Below, one piece after another: positions 10,643-21,100 of a stretch of 64,000 nt of DNA; positions within the stretch are counted from its first letter, which is position 1, and every line of letters begins with the position of its first letter. The stretch is from assembly GCA_037893225.1 (NCBI GenBank), contig JAZGUH010000199.1:1178001-1242000 (forward strand), in the 5' to 3' direction. The translations under genes were made by a program, and so were the position numbers. The notes under the pieces are model-generated. The model made no database searches, was not told where the DNA came from, and saw only the letters and a program-made list of their open reading frames with translations. Origin of the DNA: Hippasteria phrygiana (taxonomy: Eukaryota; Echinodermata; Asteroidea; Valvatida; Goniasteridae).

Positions 10643-11397
10643 AAATATTCAATGAGATTTCATTTTTCGGAGTTGTGGGACCAAAAATTAGAGGAAAAAA
10701 GTATGAAAAATTAGGGGAAAAAAAGAATTTCAAGAAAAAAGTAGGAAAAATTAGGAAACAAATAGGAATTTCAAGAAAAAAAGAAGAAAAAGTAGGAGCA
10801 AGGTCAAAAAAAATTAGGAAAAAATAGGAAAAGTAGGAATACTTTAAAGCCTGGGTACTGGTACACCCCGCCACGTGGCATTGCCAACGACCTCATCCTT
10901 GATTCGTGACTGTACACAGGCGGCTTCATCACTGAATGATTCCTTACAGATGAAGAGTTAAAACAATCTGGAGTTTAAATCAAAACCCTGATGAAAGTAA
11001 TGGATGCGGTACCTCAGCAGAAACGGCGGTACTGCCAACAATACCACCTGTTTAATACGGATAGCCTCCCTAATACCAGGCATTGCCCTAGAAAGTTTTT
11101 CCAATGGGGTTCCCGGTTCGATTTTTAAAACGTACACAAAACCCAATTATTCACTACAAACATGATTTACCTTCCATTACATTTCATAAACATTCAATAA
11201 TGAAAATTGTCAAGGATATTGCTTCCTTCTCTAGTGAAAACTTTTTCAGATTATTAGCCATTAACATTAGATGTTGAACAAATATTTTTACGACTCGGCA
11301 AGAAAAATACACAAGCAACAAAGAGCATCCTCATATTGCAACCAATAAAAACAGAAAATTCTACCCCCCCCCCCCAAAAAAAAATCTTCACTTTAAT

Positions 11398-11548
11398 TTA
11401 ACCCTCCTATACTTATAACTATCACAGCCTATCAAAAACTCTTAACACCAACTCTGACAGTTTGTGTGTGTTTCAATCTGACATTTGATAGGTTTTGATC
11501 TGTACAGCAGCTGGGTCGATTTTGGCCCTGAGAACAGGAGGGTTTTAA
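11398..11548. mobile_element. TTAA MITE, family 'TTAACCCTCC' (copy 2)
   Basis: Starts TTAACCCTCC and ends with a slightly altered CAGGAGGGTTTTAA. The interior has the family words 'ctatcacagcctatcaaa' and 'tttgataggttttga'. Confidence 0.7.
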
Positions 11549-11852
11549 ACAGTGTAAATGACATTTGTCAGTGAAAGACCAGTTAAATTTGGTTTAAAAA
11601 TTAAAATAAAATCCTTACGATAGGGCTTGAAGCATGGACCATTGAAGCATGTCTACATGTACACGTACATGTAAGTAGTGTATGACTTGCTACTACCTAT
11701 CTCGTAGACGTATGACCTGACTTGTCCAGGAGTCTTTCTTAATTTTTGTTTGTTTGCAAGTTCGCTCCAAACAAGGCTGAAAGGCAACTTGAGGTATGGA
11801 GCTACAAAGGAAAAAAAGGGCAACTTGCTCTTCATTACAATGCGACTTGTAT

Positions 11853-12646
11853 TAGGGCCGAGTCAAATCGAACAATTGAATATTCAAATGTCCATTCAAT
11901 CAAATACTCGAATAATCGGTTGTCCGGACGGCCAATTTTTGGGTAAACATGTATGTACAGAGGCAGTCTAATTAACACACGGAACTGCATATTATCATCA
12001 CTACAACAGATTCTCACCAGCACCAAGGAATGATTTAGTCAAGGTTTAGCAAACATGCAAAAATGCAGAAATACTTGTTGCCGACACGGAACAGGTGCAT
12101 TCACACATCCTCACATATGCACCCATACGGGGTACCTCTATAGAGTACCGAAGTCTGACGTCAGTTGCCGGGGCAATGGTTCTACACACATGCAGTTTAG
12201 AATGTAATCTGGTTCCAAACATTGCATTGATTGACGTCATCACTTCGGTACTCTATTGGGGACTTTACTTTCCTTCTTTTATTCTCCTTTGTCCCTATTG
12301 AAATCTCAAAACCCATAGCGTTAACTTTTGTGGGGTACCTCGATTTCTAAAGACTCCCTCGTGGGGTACCATTGTCCCCATTGTTACCCTTTCTTCCCGG
12401 TACCCCAGAAGGAGACTAATGTAAGAACATAATTACGTGTTTGTAACACAGATAAATAGCCTGCTGTCCTACAATTATTTGGACAGGAACCAGTCACGAA
12501 GTCACGGATACAATTTTGTTATAAAAAAATTGAACTTTCCCAATTCTTATATTCCTTTGCATTTCACATTCGAATATTCAAATTCAAGAAGAAATATTTG
12601 AATATTCAATAATCAATCAAATATTTGAATATTCGACAGGGCCCTA
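11853..12646. mobile_element. hAT element of the 'TAGGGCTGTCC' family, diverged, with nested MITE
   Basis: Ends read TAGGGCCGAGTC and CGACAGGGCCCTA, with 'gaatattcaaat'-type subterminal words like the better copies at 20103, 26361, 41951 and 56333. No matching 8-bp flanks remain. It contains the short MITE at 12140-12255. Confidence 0.55.
12140..12255. mobile_element. 116-bp MITE with TAGAGTACCGAAGT ends
   Basis: The inverted termini read TAGAGTACCGAAGT and ACTTCGGTACTCTA. A TGACGTCA-like word also occurs near both ends. There is no coding capacity. Confidence 0.65.
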
Positions 12647-12649
12647 GGC

Positions 12650-13250
12650 CATGTCACAATTTCTTTTTCCATTTGAAGCTGAACTTAGCAGTTAGCACAG
12701 GCTTTGACCACAGATTCAAATGTATGTCAACACGGGATTAGACACTTACTACACTGTCACTGAGAATCTAGTGCAGAATCTGAACTATGGTTAAGTTGTT
12801 GTTTTATCAAACATCAACATTTTGTAATTATCTACTATAAATAATTATTAATTTTAACAATGCCAGACATGGCAGAATACATTCATAGGGTGTTCTGTAC
12901 AAGTGCAGTATTTCCTCCAAGTAAGGTGGGTTTTTTTCAAGTCCGGCTGGCTTACTAATTGTTCATTTGGACAAAAATGAGTTAAAGATCGCATGGAAAA
13001 TTAACTTAATTTCTACCAATACTGAATGAGTATGATCATTTACTACATTTTGAAAGTCAATGTTCCGTGTAAAATAATTTTGACTGGTGTATTTCTGGAG
13101 CCACGAGTTGACATTTGTGTGAAATCTGAGCCCTGTATAATGCCATTTTGCCGACCAAAGAATTTCGTAGGTGATCTACAAAATTAACTTTCAACAAAAT
13201 ATTCATCAATTCATTCTGAATTCCCATTAATTCATTACAAAATCCAAACT
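12650..13250. other. Intergenic and presumed 3' flank of the zinc-finger gene
   Basis: No domain-bearing frame is seen. On the minus strand this DNA follows the stop codon at 13251 and may hold the 3' UTR; no clear polyadenylation signal was fixed. Confidence 0.4.
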
Positions 13251-15018
13251 TCATTTGAAGTCTCCCTGTACATTTTCATCCATAAGCCTTTCGGCTTTGT
13301 GTATATAGCGCGTAATGGCTTCCTTCCGATGGAGGGAGAAGTTCTGCCGGGCCTGGCCTTTTAATCTCCCCACTTTTATCTTGACGCGGCTCCGCCCATC
13401 CTCGTTGTGCCGGGTGCGGAAGAAGTGGACCTTGAGGGCGCCATCCGTGGCGTAGCTGGACCCGCAGACGTTGCAGAGGTACGGACGCACGTGCTGGTAC
13501 CTCCAGTGGCGATACATGAGCGTGTGGGCGGCGGCTTTTCCCTGGAGGCGGTAGTCGCAGCCGGGGAACGGACAACGGACGCTGCCGTTGCTGTCGCGTC
13601 TCCAGATGACCAGCGCTGTCCAGAAGCCCTTCAGGCTCTGGTCACTGACGAAGGCTCGGTACTCCGAGAGAAGGGTCTTGCCTTGGAGCGCCTCACCATG
13701 AGCAACCTTTAAAAGAAGTAACTGTCACCTTGTTTGTTTCAAGATGGCCACCAGCGATAGTGCAATCAAATGAAGATTAATTTTGCTATGTCTGTGATCT
13801 GAACATTATTTTCAACTTGCCACTAAAAAAAAGCAATTACGGAATAAAACTGCATTTTCAAACGAAAAAAGCAGTGACCACATTGCGTGTTCTATTTGTT
13901 ATTTCTAAAATATAGTTTTTCTTGTGGTACATTGTACATGCAAAGATTGATATACATTAATTAAATCTGCTTCTTATTGTACGTCCATTGTTTTCTGAAA
14001 TGGCTCATTTGAAAACTCATAACATATCTAATGCTCACAAATTATATATTTTCAGGGTGATATGCCCCAAAAGCATTGACATGGCATCTTTAACCCTAAC
14101 CCCCTAGGCATTTTTACAAGGAAGTTTCCTCAACCTGTCAAAATCCAACACTGTGCAGTATACCTGTGGCACATTCTTTGTACTTAAGACAAATTGGGGC
14201 ATCATAGCTCCATGTAAAGTAATGGTGCCAAGGCGCTACCAGTCCTGAGCCCACCAAAATCGTTTTCCCAACGATTTCCAGCTGGAAATCATTGGGAAAA
14301 CTGCCCTGTAGCCTTTAGTCAAGGCGCGCGTGGCTACCCAGATGAGTGGGGCGCCCCGGACATGCTGGCATTCGGGGCGCATCACGTATCCAGGTAGCCA
14401 CGCGTGCCTTGACTAAATCCTAAAGGCTATCATCCGCCTGACGGTTAAAAACGAGTGCCGTTTTTCTCTCGTTTTTTCCCTCATCCAACAACGCAAAACT
14501 TTGAACGGGTCAGTGGAACGATTATTTCCTATAAAATACTAACCCCCAAATCCGCCCACTTCTGAAAATTACAACAATGACCAATCATGTACACTACCTT
14601 TAATAGGGGGGTGCTGGTATGCAATATGGGCTTGTGCAGCCAAGCGTAATGCGCACAATAGGCGTACAATGGATTGAGTATGCACAGGAATGCGCGTATA
14701 GATAAGAACCGACCAGGTGGTCTTTTTCAAACCGTGGCCATCGTCCGTATTCAAGAGGTAAAACAAACAACGGTATCCGACAATAAATCCATTAAACGCA
14801 TGTACCTGTGTCCAATCGGTGAGGGGTTTCTCTCGGAGAAAGTTTTCCTGATCGAGACCGGCTTCGAAATCGATGAAGTCATACCAGCCACAGTGGGGCT
14901 TTGTCTCTAAAGATTCTGGCAGCATCATGGCGCACATGCAGCTCGATGCGTGGTCCGTTGCCCCTTTTAATGCCTCCTGCATCTTGGCTTTTTTGCGGGC
15001 GTTTTTAAACTTCGGCAT
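13251..15018 (-). CDS. Two-exon C2H2 zinc-finger protein
   Basis: The coding exons, on the minus strand, are 15018-14806 (71 residues, Met codon with A at -3) and 13706-13251 (151 residues plus stop). The donor reads CAG|GTACAT and the acceptor TTTTAAAG|GTT. Both are phase 0, so the frames join cleanly to give about 222 aa. The protein starts MPKFKNARKKAKMQ. Two C2H2 fingers lie at about 116-143 (C-x4-C-x16-H-x4-H, atypical spacing) and 149-171 (C-x2-C-x12-H-x5-H), followed by a basic tail. Zn binding and a nucleic-acid role follow from the fingers only; no orthologue is recognised. The 1.1-kb intron holds a TTAA-MITE fragment and a hairpin. It is transcribed divergently from SWT1. A 5' non-coding exon cannot be excluded. 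Confidence 0.65.
14091..14255 (+). mobile_element. TTAA MITE 'TTAACCCTAACCCC', partial copy in zinc-finger intron
   Basis: The left end TTAACCCTAACCCCCTAGGC and body match 10075-10293, including 'caaaatccaacactgtgcag'. The right end is replaced by other repeat DNA. Confidence 0.65.
14310..14430. repeat. Inverted repeat in zinc-finger intron
   Basis: The left arm 'gcctttagtcaaggcgcgcg' pairs with the right arm 'cgcgtgccttgactaaatcc', and 'gtggctacc' pairs with 'ggtagccac'. The loop also carries 'ggggcgccccgg'. It is a foldback of about 120 bp. A second small palindrome at 14262-14300 ('gttttcccaacgatttcc') lies just upstream. Confidence 0.7.
14600..14759 (+). mobile_element. MITE family A, partial copy overlapping zinc-finger intron end
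   Basis: Words 'gggtgctggtatgc', 'ttgtgcagccaagcgtaa', 'atggattgagta' and 'cgtattcaagaggt' mark the family. It lies about 50 bp from the zinc-finger exon 1 donor at 14806. Confidence 0.6.
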
Positions 15019-15384
15019 TTTTGGGGTCCCTCTCTCGATCAATTTCTCTCACTTCAAGCTATGAGGTAGCCAGGGGGGAAGAATGTTTAAAGAAAGAACT
15101 TTGAATCATTATGACGTGGAAATGTCACAGATTGCCCCTAGAACTATGGGCAAATGGGTGTTATATTACCATCCATTCGTGCTCAGAATTTGATAAACAC
15201 ATGGCACAACCTTTAAAGTTTAATTAAATTTCCATGCAATATAAGGGAAGAAAGATTTCCTAAGATTTTGCTGTTCCTAGCCGATTTTGGTGGAAGTATT
15301 ATATTAACCCTAATTAAAAACGTCACCGAATACTGCAAAATACTACTTGAGTAAACTGTAGTATGCAGTACTTTTACTCAGAGA

Positions 15385-15745
15385 TGTAGTCGAGTCCATC
15401 ACAAGTCCCTGCAAGTCCCTGCAAGTCCATCACACACTATGAACATCTAACAAAAGAAAACCCACGCAGTCCTTTGTTTGTAACAAAGGACTGCATGGGT
15501 TTTCTTTTGTTAGATGTTCATAGTGTTTGTAACAAAGGACTGTGTGGGTTTTCTTTTGTTAGATGTTCATAGTGACAAGCCCTCCAGAGAGTCCTAATCC
15601 CAATAGCAAGCTATTCAAATGAGCTTTGACAAAGGCATTCCTTTGTCATTGTTTATCCAGTTACTTGTGACCGGCTTTATGAAAGGACTTCTGACTGGGC
15701 TTGCCAAAGTACTTGTGAAAGTACTTGCAGGGACTCGACTCCAAC
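15385..15745. mobile_element. MITE of the 'GTCGAGTCCATCACAAGTCC' family, with nested hairpin insert
   Basis: The left end 'tagtcgagtccatcacaag' and the right end 'gcagggactcgactcca' are inverted. The body matches 29888-30085 apart from an inserted 140-bp foldback at 15433-15574. Confidence 0.65.
15433..15574. repeat. Three-armed foldback insert
   Basis: One arm ('cactatgaacatctaac...cagtcctttg', about 48 bp) is followed by two successive copies of its reverse complement ending 'tagatgttcatagtg'. The second inverted arm is a near-exact duplicate of the first. The insert splits the surrounding MITE. Confidence 0.8.
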
Positions 15746-15749
15746 TCTG

Positions 15750-17371
15750 CTTTTACTACACTGGCCTATGAGAATTGAGTAGTATTTTGTAGTACAGTGT
15801 ACTGTACCCCAAGTGAATGCCTAGGAGTCAGGACGTTAGGTTAAAGTAAAATCCTAAAATAGTAATGGCCGGATACGGAACTCTTTCCCCAAGTATAGTT
15901 GGGATTGCCATTGGGTAATACTTATCTTTAGGATAGGCCCCTATAGGCCTACCTCTATTTTTTTGCTAGTTCCATTCAAAACTGACTTTTGCTTTAAAGT
16001 CACTTTACAGGCTACCAAGTGACTTTTGCAGGCTAAACATCCTAAAGCAGTCTTTTTTTTCCTTCAGATTAACTCGTGTTTGTTGCAATTTTGAAACGCA
16101 CTTTCAAAGAAAATGTGACTTTCCTACCTCTTTCCCCAAAATTAAGCTTGCTCATATTCAACATGATCTTAGGCTTAGCGAACTATTTAGATAATTCTAA
16201 GCACACAGAGTGACGTTTCCTGCCTGTATCATCGCAAAATATTGGGGTAAGTTCTGAAACATAAACTGTCTCCTTCGTTCTCATAATGGAACGGGGTCCT
16301 AAAAAATGTTGGGACGGGTTGTAACAACATTTTTTGTTTATATAAAAAGAAAAATGAGAAATGCTTACTTTACACTCTCAAGTTAGGGCCTACATAAAAC
16401 ATACACTGCATGCTGGGGCCGTCCCGGGGTGGAAAAAACAATGCAACACACCTGGCTGATCCTGCACAATACAGGAAACAAAACAGACGATAAACACGAA
16501 CAAAACAAAGTGTTAAGTGTCTTCGCGCCGTGACCCTGACCTACCTAGTTTCAACTTACCTCTTGGTGGCGCTCTATCAAATTAATGGTCCACATGTGAA
16601 GTCTGCGTGATGATATCTGCACCTCAAGCGATTATGACTTGGTAACAAAATTGACTGGTTTTGTCTTATCTATGATTATTAAAATATGTTCTCTAAATGT
16701 TAGTGCAGGCTTACAATGTACGTCAGTGGTGGTTATTGGTTGTGTAATTTAAAACGATCTTATGTTAAGAATGGGCTTCGACATTCTCATCAAACTAGTC
16801 AATTTATACACAAACCTATGGCGATATTTATGGACCTATGGCACTGCACTGTGAACCAGTCCAAATGTTTAATTGATTTTGTTCTAAATATCTGTCATGA
16901 GTTGAGAGATAATCTTTTCGTACCTCATTGTATGGAACACAAGGAAAAGAATAACCAGAAAAATCAATTTTTAATGGCAATAAAAATAAGGAAATAATTG
17001 GGGAATCCCTCTCAGGGTACCAGTTACTGATGAATGCAACTGCTCTGAATTTAGAACAGCTAATAATAATGTCACATTATTAGCCAATCAGAAGAGGGTT
17101 TTACAACCATGACAACCAATTTGACCGATCACATCCAATCCATTCTAATGTGCTAGCCTTGCTCTTCTCATGCAAAAGCTGAGTGATACTGTTCCCAGAT
17201 GCCTTGAGAATGTCAAAAAGGTTGATTGCCAATTGTGAACTTTTAAAGGTAGTTTACAGGACAATGGTACCCATGGGGTGGGGGTTTGGTCATTAACAAA
17301 ATGGCAATCCCCACATAGGGTGGGAAGTGACGTGGGGGAACAATTTATTCATTTTAAAAATATTTTTTATT
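15750..17371. other. Non-coding DNA, no gene recognised
   Basis: An open frame at 16716-16997 has no recognisable domain. Nothing else coding or repeat-like could be supported. Confidence 0.4.
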
Positions 17372-17590
17372 TAATTCTTTCTGGTAATGAAACTAATGAT
17401 TCCTCAAAAGTGCATGTCGCACTGTAGCTTAAAAGCCTGTAAAAAACCTGTAGGAAGATGACAAAGAAATTTTCAGTTTTAGCGGTGGAAGAAAAACCCC
17501 AGAATGATATTTTGGGAAAATACACGGAACCAGGCAGGGACTGAAAACCTGGTGGGATTCGAACCCGGGTCACAGCTGTGGAAGGCGAGG
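17372..17590 (-). mobile_element. tRNA-derived SINE, family 2 (copy 1)
   Basis: On the minus strand the head carries a B-box-like CCGGGTTCGAATCCCACC, followed by a body ('ggttttcagtccctg', 'tcccaaaatatcattctggg', 'gaaaatttctttgtc') and a tail at 'ttaccagaaagaatta'. It matches 40380-40670 over its length. Confidence 0.65.
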
Positions 17591-17944
17591 AAAAAAGTAC
17601 CACTATTGATATGCGTTTTAAAAATAGTCAAAATTTATACAGGATAATCCGCATTGTCATCAGTATTTGTCTAATGATCGCGAAGTGCTTGAGAAAAACG
17701 GTGAATACCACGATCCATCGCATTCCATTAGAACGTAGTCTGGCCGGGACTGCACACAGGACCAAATCAACACAAATGCCATTTGCTGTTTTCCCCCAGG
17801 CTCTGCATTCTAACCGAGGTCATTCAAAATCGATATACATGTACTATCCAATCAAGATGTTCATTGAGTATACCATTCTCACAATATACACAATGTATAT
17901 ATTTTTTTGTAACAGGATGAAGTGAGTATAATAGTTTAGTCACC

Positions 17945-18142
17945 ATGAGCAGAGACAATGACCTTGCTGGAGCGTCCAACAGCGGCAAGAGTTTCTTCGA
18001 TCTGATGGGCTTCATCCAGGAGAAGCCATCTCTGCCCGAGGGTTGGATCGTGAGGCAGTCCAGCACCTACCCGGACCGTGTCTACTTCTTCAACATGCGG
18101 ACTGGCGCAACCACCTGGAACGCCCCGGGAATTGTCTCGAGC
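17945..18142 (+). CDS. SWT1: SWT1 coding exon 1 (WW domain)
   Basis: Encodes residues 1-66. The segment from L30 to P61 has W34, the Y-F-F-N core and W58 followed by P61, the WW-domain signature that binds Pro-rich peptides. The donor AGC|GTAAGT is strong and phase 0. The start codon has C at -1 and A at -3 (GTCACCATG). Confidence 0.9.
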
Positions 18143-21100
18143 GTAAGTGACTGTGAGAACTCCAGTTGGAGACCTTTGAAGCTTTACTAACCTTCGTTTA
18201 TAAAAGTACTACCTGATAAGTGAGTTTGGGTATTTTTTTGGTGCGTAAAATTGTACCGAGGACTCGGTACAACACTGGATGTGTAACATCATCTTTTCTT
18301 TAATCCCTTCCGGCCGGCTGTTGTTAATGGGGCGCTGGTATGCCAAGATGGGCTTTTGCAGCCAAGTGTAAAGCAAACAATGGATTGAGTACGCACAGGA
18401 ATGCACGTATAGCAAACAACCGGCCAGGTTGTCTTTTTTAAACCACGGCAATGGTCGTCATCCATATTCAAGAGGTTAAGTTGTTCCAGTGGATATTTCC
18501 TAAAAAAAACATCTTTTTGTTGGGGGGGGGGGGAGGGGGCAGGTGGATTTCATGTGTGATTGCAATCTTTTATTCCAGACACCCATTTTATATGTTGGGG
18601 AGGACGAAGGAGAAGTTTGCTATCTCAGTAATGGACAAAAGGCTAATAGCTATCTTGGAAATTGAGCAGGCAGCTATTTTTTCGGGAAAATTCCTTGTCC
18701 TTCCTTTTAAAATAAAACTTGATTGTGACCCCACCATTGGATGTTTCCTGCAGATCTGGAACAGTTTTTGCTAGAGTAAGAAACTGCAAACTATTTTCAT
18801 GAGACAGTCATTAACATGTAATAGCACGTCAGTCCTTTCGGACCACTCCGAGTGCAACCCATCCGTCGACTGTTTCATGTCATTTTAACACAAACCATTG
18901 TGTCCAAATGATCTTTACAGGACACAGTGTCCCAAAAGTCACTCTCAGCATCCTCGGAGACAAGCGACCAGGCAGGACGATCTAAGTCTAGCTGGACGAA
19001 GGCAGCTCGCACCGCAACATCTCAGACAGCTGGCAGCGGACCGACACCGAAAAAGACCAGGCAGCTGCCGATCCCACCTCTGCCACCAGAAATGAGAAAT
19101 CCCCCTAGAACGGCTGGAGATCAAAGCCTCTGCCAACTCAGCCAAAAGGTTGCCGACCAGGCCAGGACTCCGCTATCCAAACATGACAAACGGGTCAACG
19201 TCCAGCAATTTAGGGACTCAAGGTTGGACTACATCAACAAGAAACAGAGCCTGGACAACAAAGGTAGTATGGTCGCCCCGTCGCCCCCATGGGGCATACC
19301 TCTAAAAGGCTCCCACCCAGGCACTCTGACTCCAGAGTCCTCCACCCCTAGTTCCCTTCCCAGCCGGTACGGCCGATCAGATGCAAGCTCTATCTCCTCC
19401 CCTACTTCCAAACTGAACTCGCCCACCCCAACCAAACCTCCAGCTACCAAGAAACGAAAAAAGAGGTCCCGCGAGTCATCGGCATCTTCGGATAATCAGG
19501 CCACCCCTTTGAAGCCGACACCGAAGCAGCTCAAGGCGACTGCTGATCAGAAGCCTGAAACAGAAACTTGCCCTAAGAAAGAAACTTCTAAACCACCAAC
19601 TACCAGTCAAAGATCTAAGGATTGTACTAAAACTGCAGTGATACAACCGCAGGCGCCTGTTGGAGCCGATAAAGGTGATCTCAGGTTACAGCTTGAGAAG
19701 TCTAGACTTCTTAAGTCCTTGTCCCAGCAAGCCAAGCCGGGTACCTCTACCCCAAAGCCCCAGGCCAAGCTACCGACCACCCCAACTCCTCCTAAATTAC
19801 CCCCCACGACCAACCAGACAGACAAACTTGAGTTTGAATGTTCCACAAACTCTGCGAACAAGGAACAATCCTCAAAATCCCGGAAGACAAGCCGAGCGAC
19901 CTGGAGAAGGAAGGAGTTCAAAGCATCAGCTACCAACAAGGATGGCAAGACGAAAGCGTCTTTTGTTATCTCTCTCGGCAAAGATGCCAGTACAACCTTG
20001 GTTAGTGGTAGTACGAATGCCCTCGATGGTACTAGTTGTGGGCTTGTCAACAAAGGTAAGCGTTAATTTGCACACATGGTCTCAAGTCCTGGTCTCTGTC
20101 TTGGGGATGTCCCGCATATACCAAATATTTGAATATTCGATCATCAACCAAATTTTTGAATTCGTTTTTGCCGGTTCAAATATTAAGAAAAATGTATATG
20201 CACATAGAGATACGTGCTATTTTGATAAGAAAGTTAAGGCGTCAGTGCGATTTAGAAACGGTATGCAAATTACTTGAGAGTTCCCAAACGGTATGGGCCC
20301 AAACGGTATTAATCCTCAGCCCAAACGGTATACACTTGAGCACTCACGGTCCAGAGGTTTGCAGGCTGCACAATGGAGTACTTATCGGATCAGTCGCCAT
20401 TGTGATAACAGTGGTCGCTTAAATGGCTGTGCTATGGCTAATCCTCCTGGGTTAATTAACCCTGGAGGATTAGCGGCGGCACAGCCATTGAAGTCCAGCA
20501 GGCTGGACGCTCCTTTGTTCGGTAAAACCGCAACGACAATCAGCCTCTTTTGTTGGGCTCTTGAAGGGGTACAAAAAAAGCAAACCGTTTAAAACGATGG
20601 TTTACAAACCGTTCCACGGTCTAAAGACCTAATGTGCATACCGTTGAACGATTCACATACCGTTTGTATTTCGCCCACACGCCTAAGGCGCTTAGCAGTG
20701 TTGAATGCCGCATTTTTGTCGACGGTAACTTTTTGTGGACGGAGGTTTATTGTTCCTGTCCGTAAAACCCTTGACACTGCAAAAACGCAGAATGTCATGC
20801 GTACCCGTAATGATCGTGATACAACAGGCACATGCAAAAATAAATGTCGATCAAGTGGTCCATAATATCAATCGCCGCACGTAAAACACCGGCATGTTTT
20901 GCGTGCAACTTTTTACCGGCACAGCATGCAGTTGTAGCCGACACAAAAACTTGATTGGCGTGTATCGAATATTCAAATATTCGGTCAAACCCAGTTTCGA
21001 ATAATCCGAATACTAAATTATTCGAAAATGAAAAGCCCTAATCTGTCTTGGACCGACGGGTCTTAATCTCGGGTTTGAACCACCAGATCTCGGTCCCAGA

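Larger units (their letters stand above)
15019..17944. promoter_or_regulatory. Divergent upstream region between zinc-finger gene and SWT1
   Basis: Both genes must have their promoters in or near this 2.9 kb. A likely acceptor ('tttttttgtaacag', 17901-17914) just before the SWT1 start codon suggests a non-coding 5' exon upstream. The region contains repeat pieces at 15190-15300, a MITE at 15385-15745 and a SINE at 17372-17590. I could not place a TATA box or initiator with confidence. Confidence 0.35.
20103..21041. mobile_element. hAT element 'TAGGGCTGTCC' family in SWT1 intron 2, with nested hAT
   Basis: Flanked by perfect octamers tctgtctt (20095-20102 and 21042-21049). It starts GGGGATGTCCCG and ends GAAAAGCCCTA, with AT-rich 'aatattcg' words near both ends. 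It is about twice the family length because another element (20240-20685) is inserted. Confidence 0.8.

Noticed and set aside
13276..13712. Frames on both strands overlapping the zinc-finger exon
   Set aside because: The zinc-finger frame has Cys/His motifs and consistent splice sites; the other frames have neither.
16716..16997. 93-codon open frame upstream of SWT1
   Set aside because: No domain, AT-rich, and no sign of splice sites. The words near 16670 vaguely recall the start of a LINE endonuclease but could not be extended.
19660..20277. 205-codon open frame overlapping SWT1 exon 2
   Set aside because: It is an alternative frame of the GC-rich, Pro/Ser-rich exon and runs past the exon's donor site into a hAT element.
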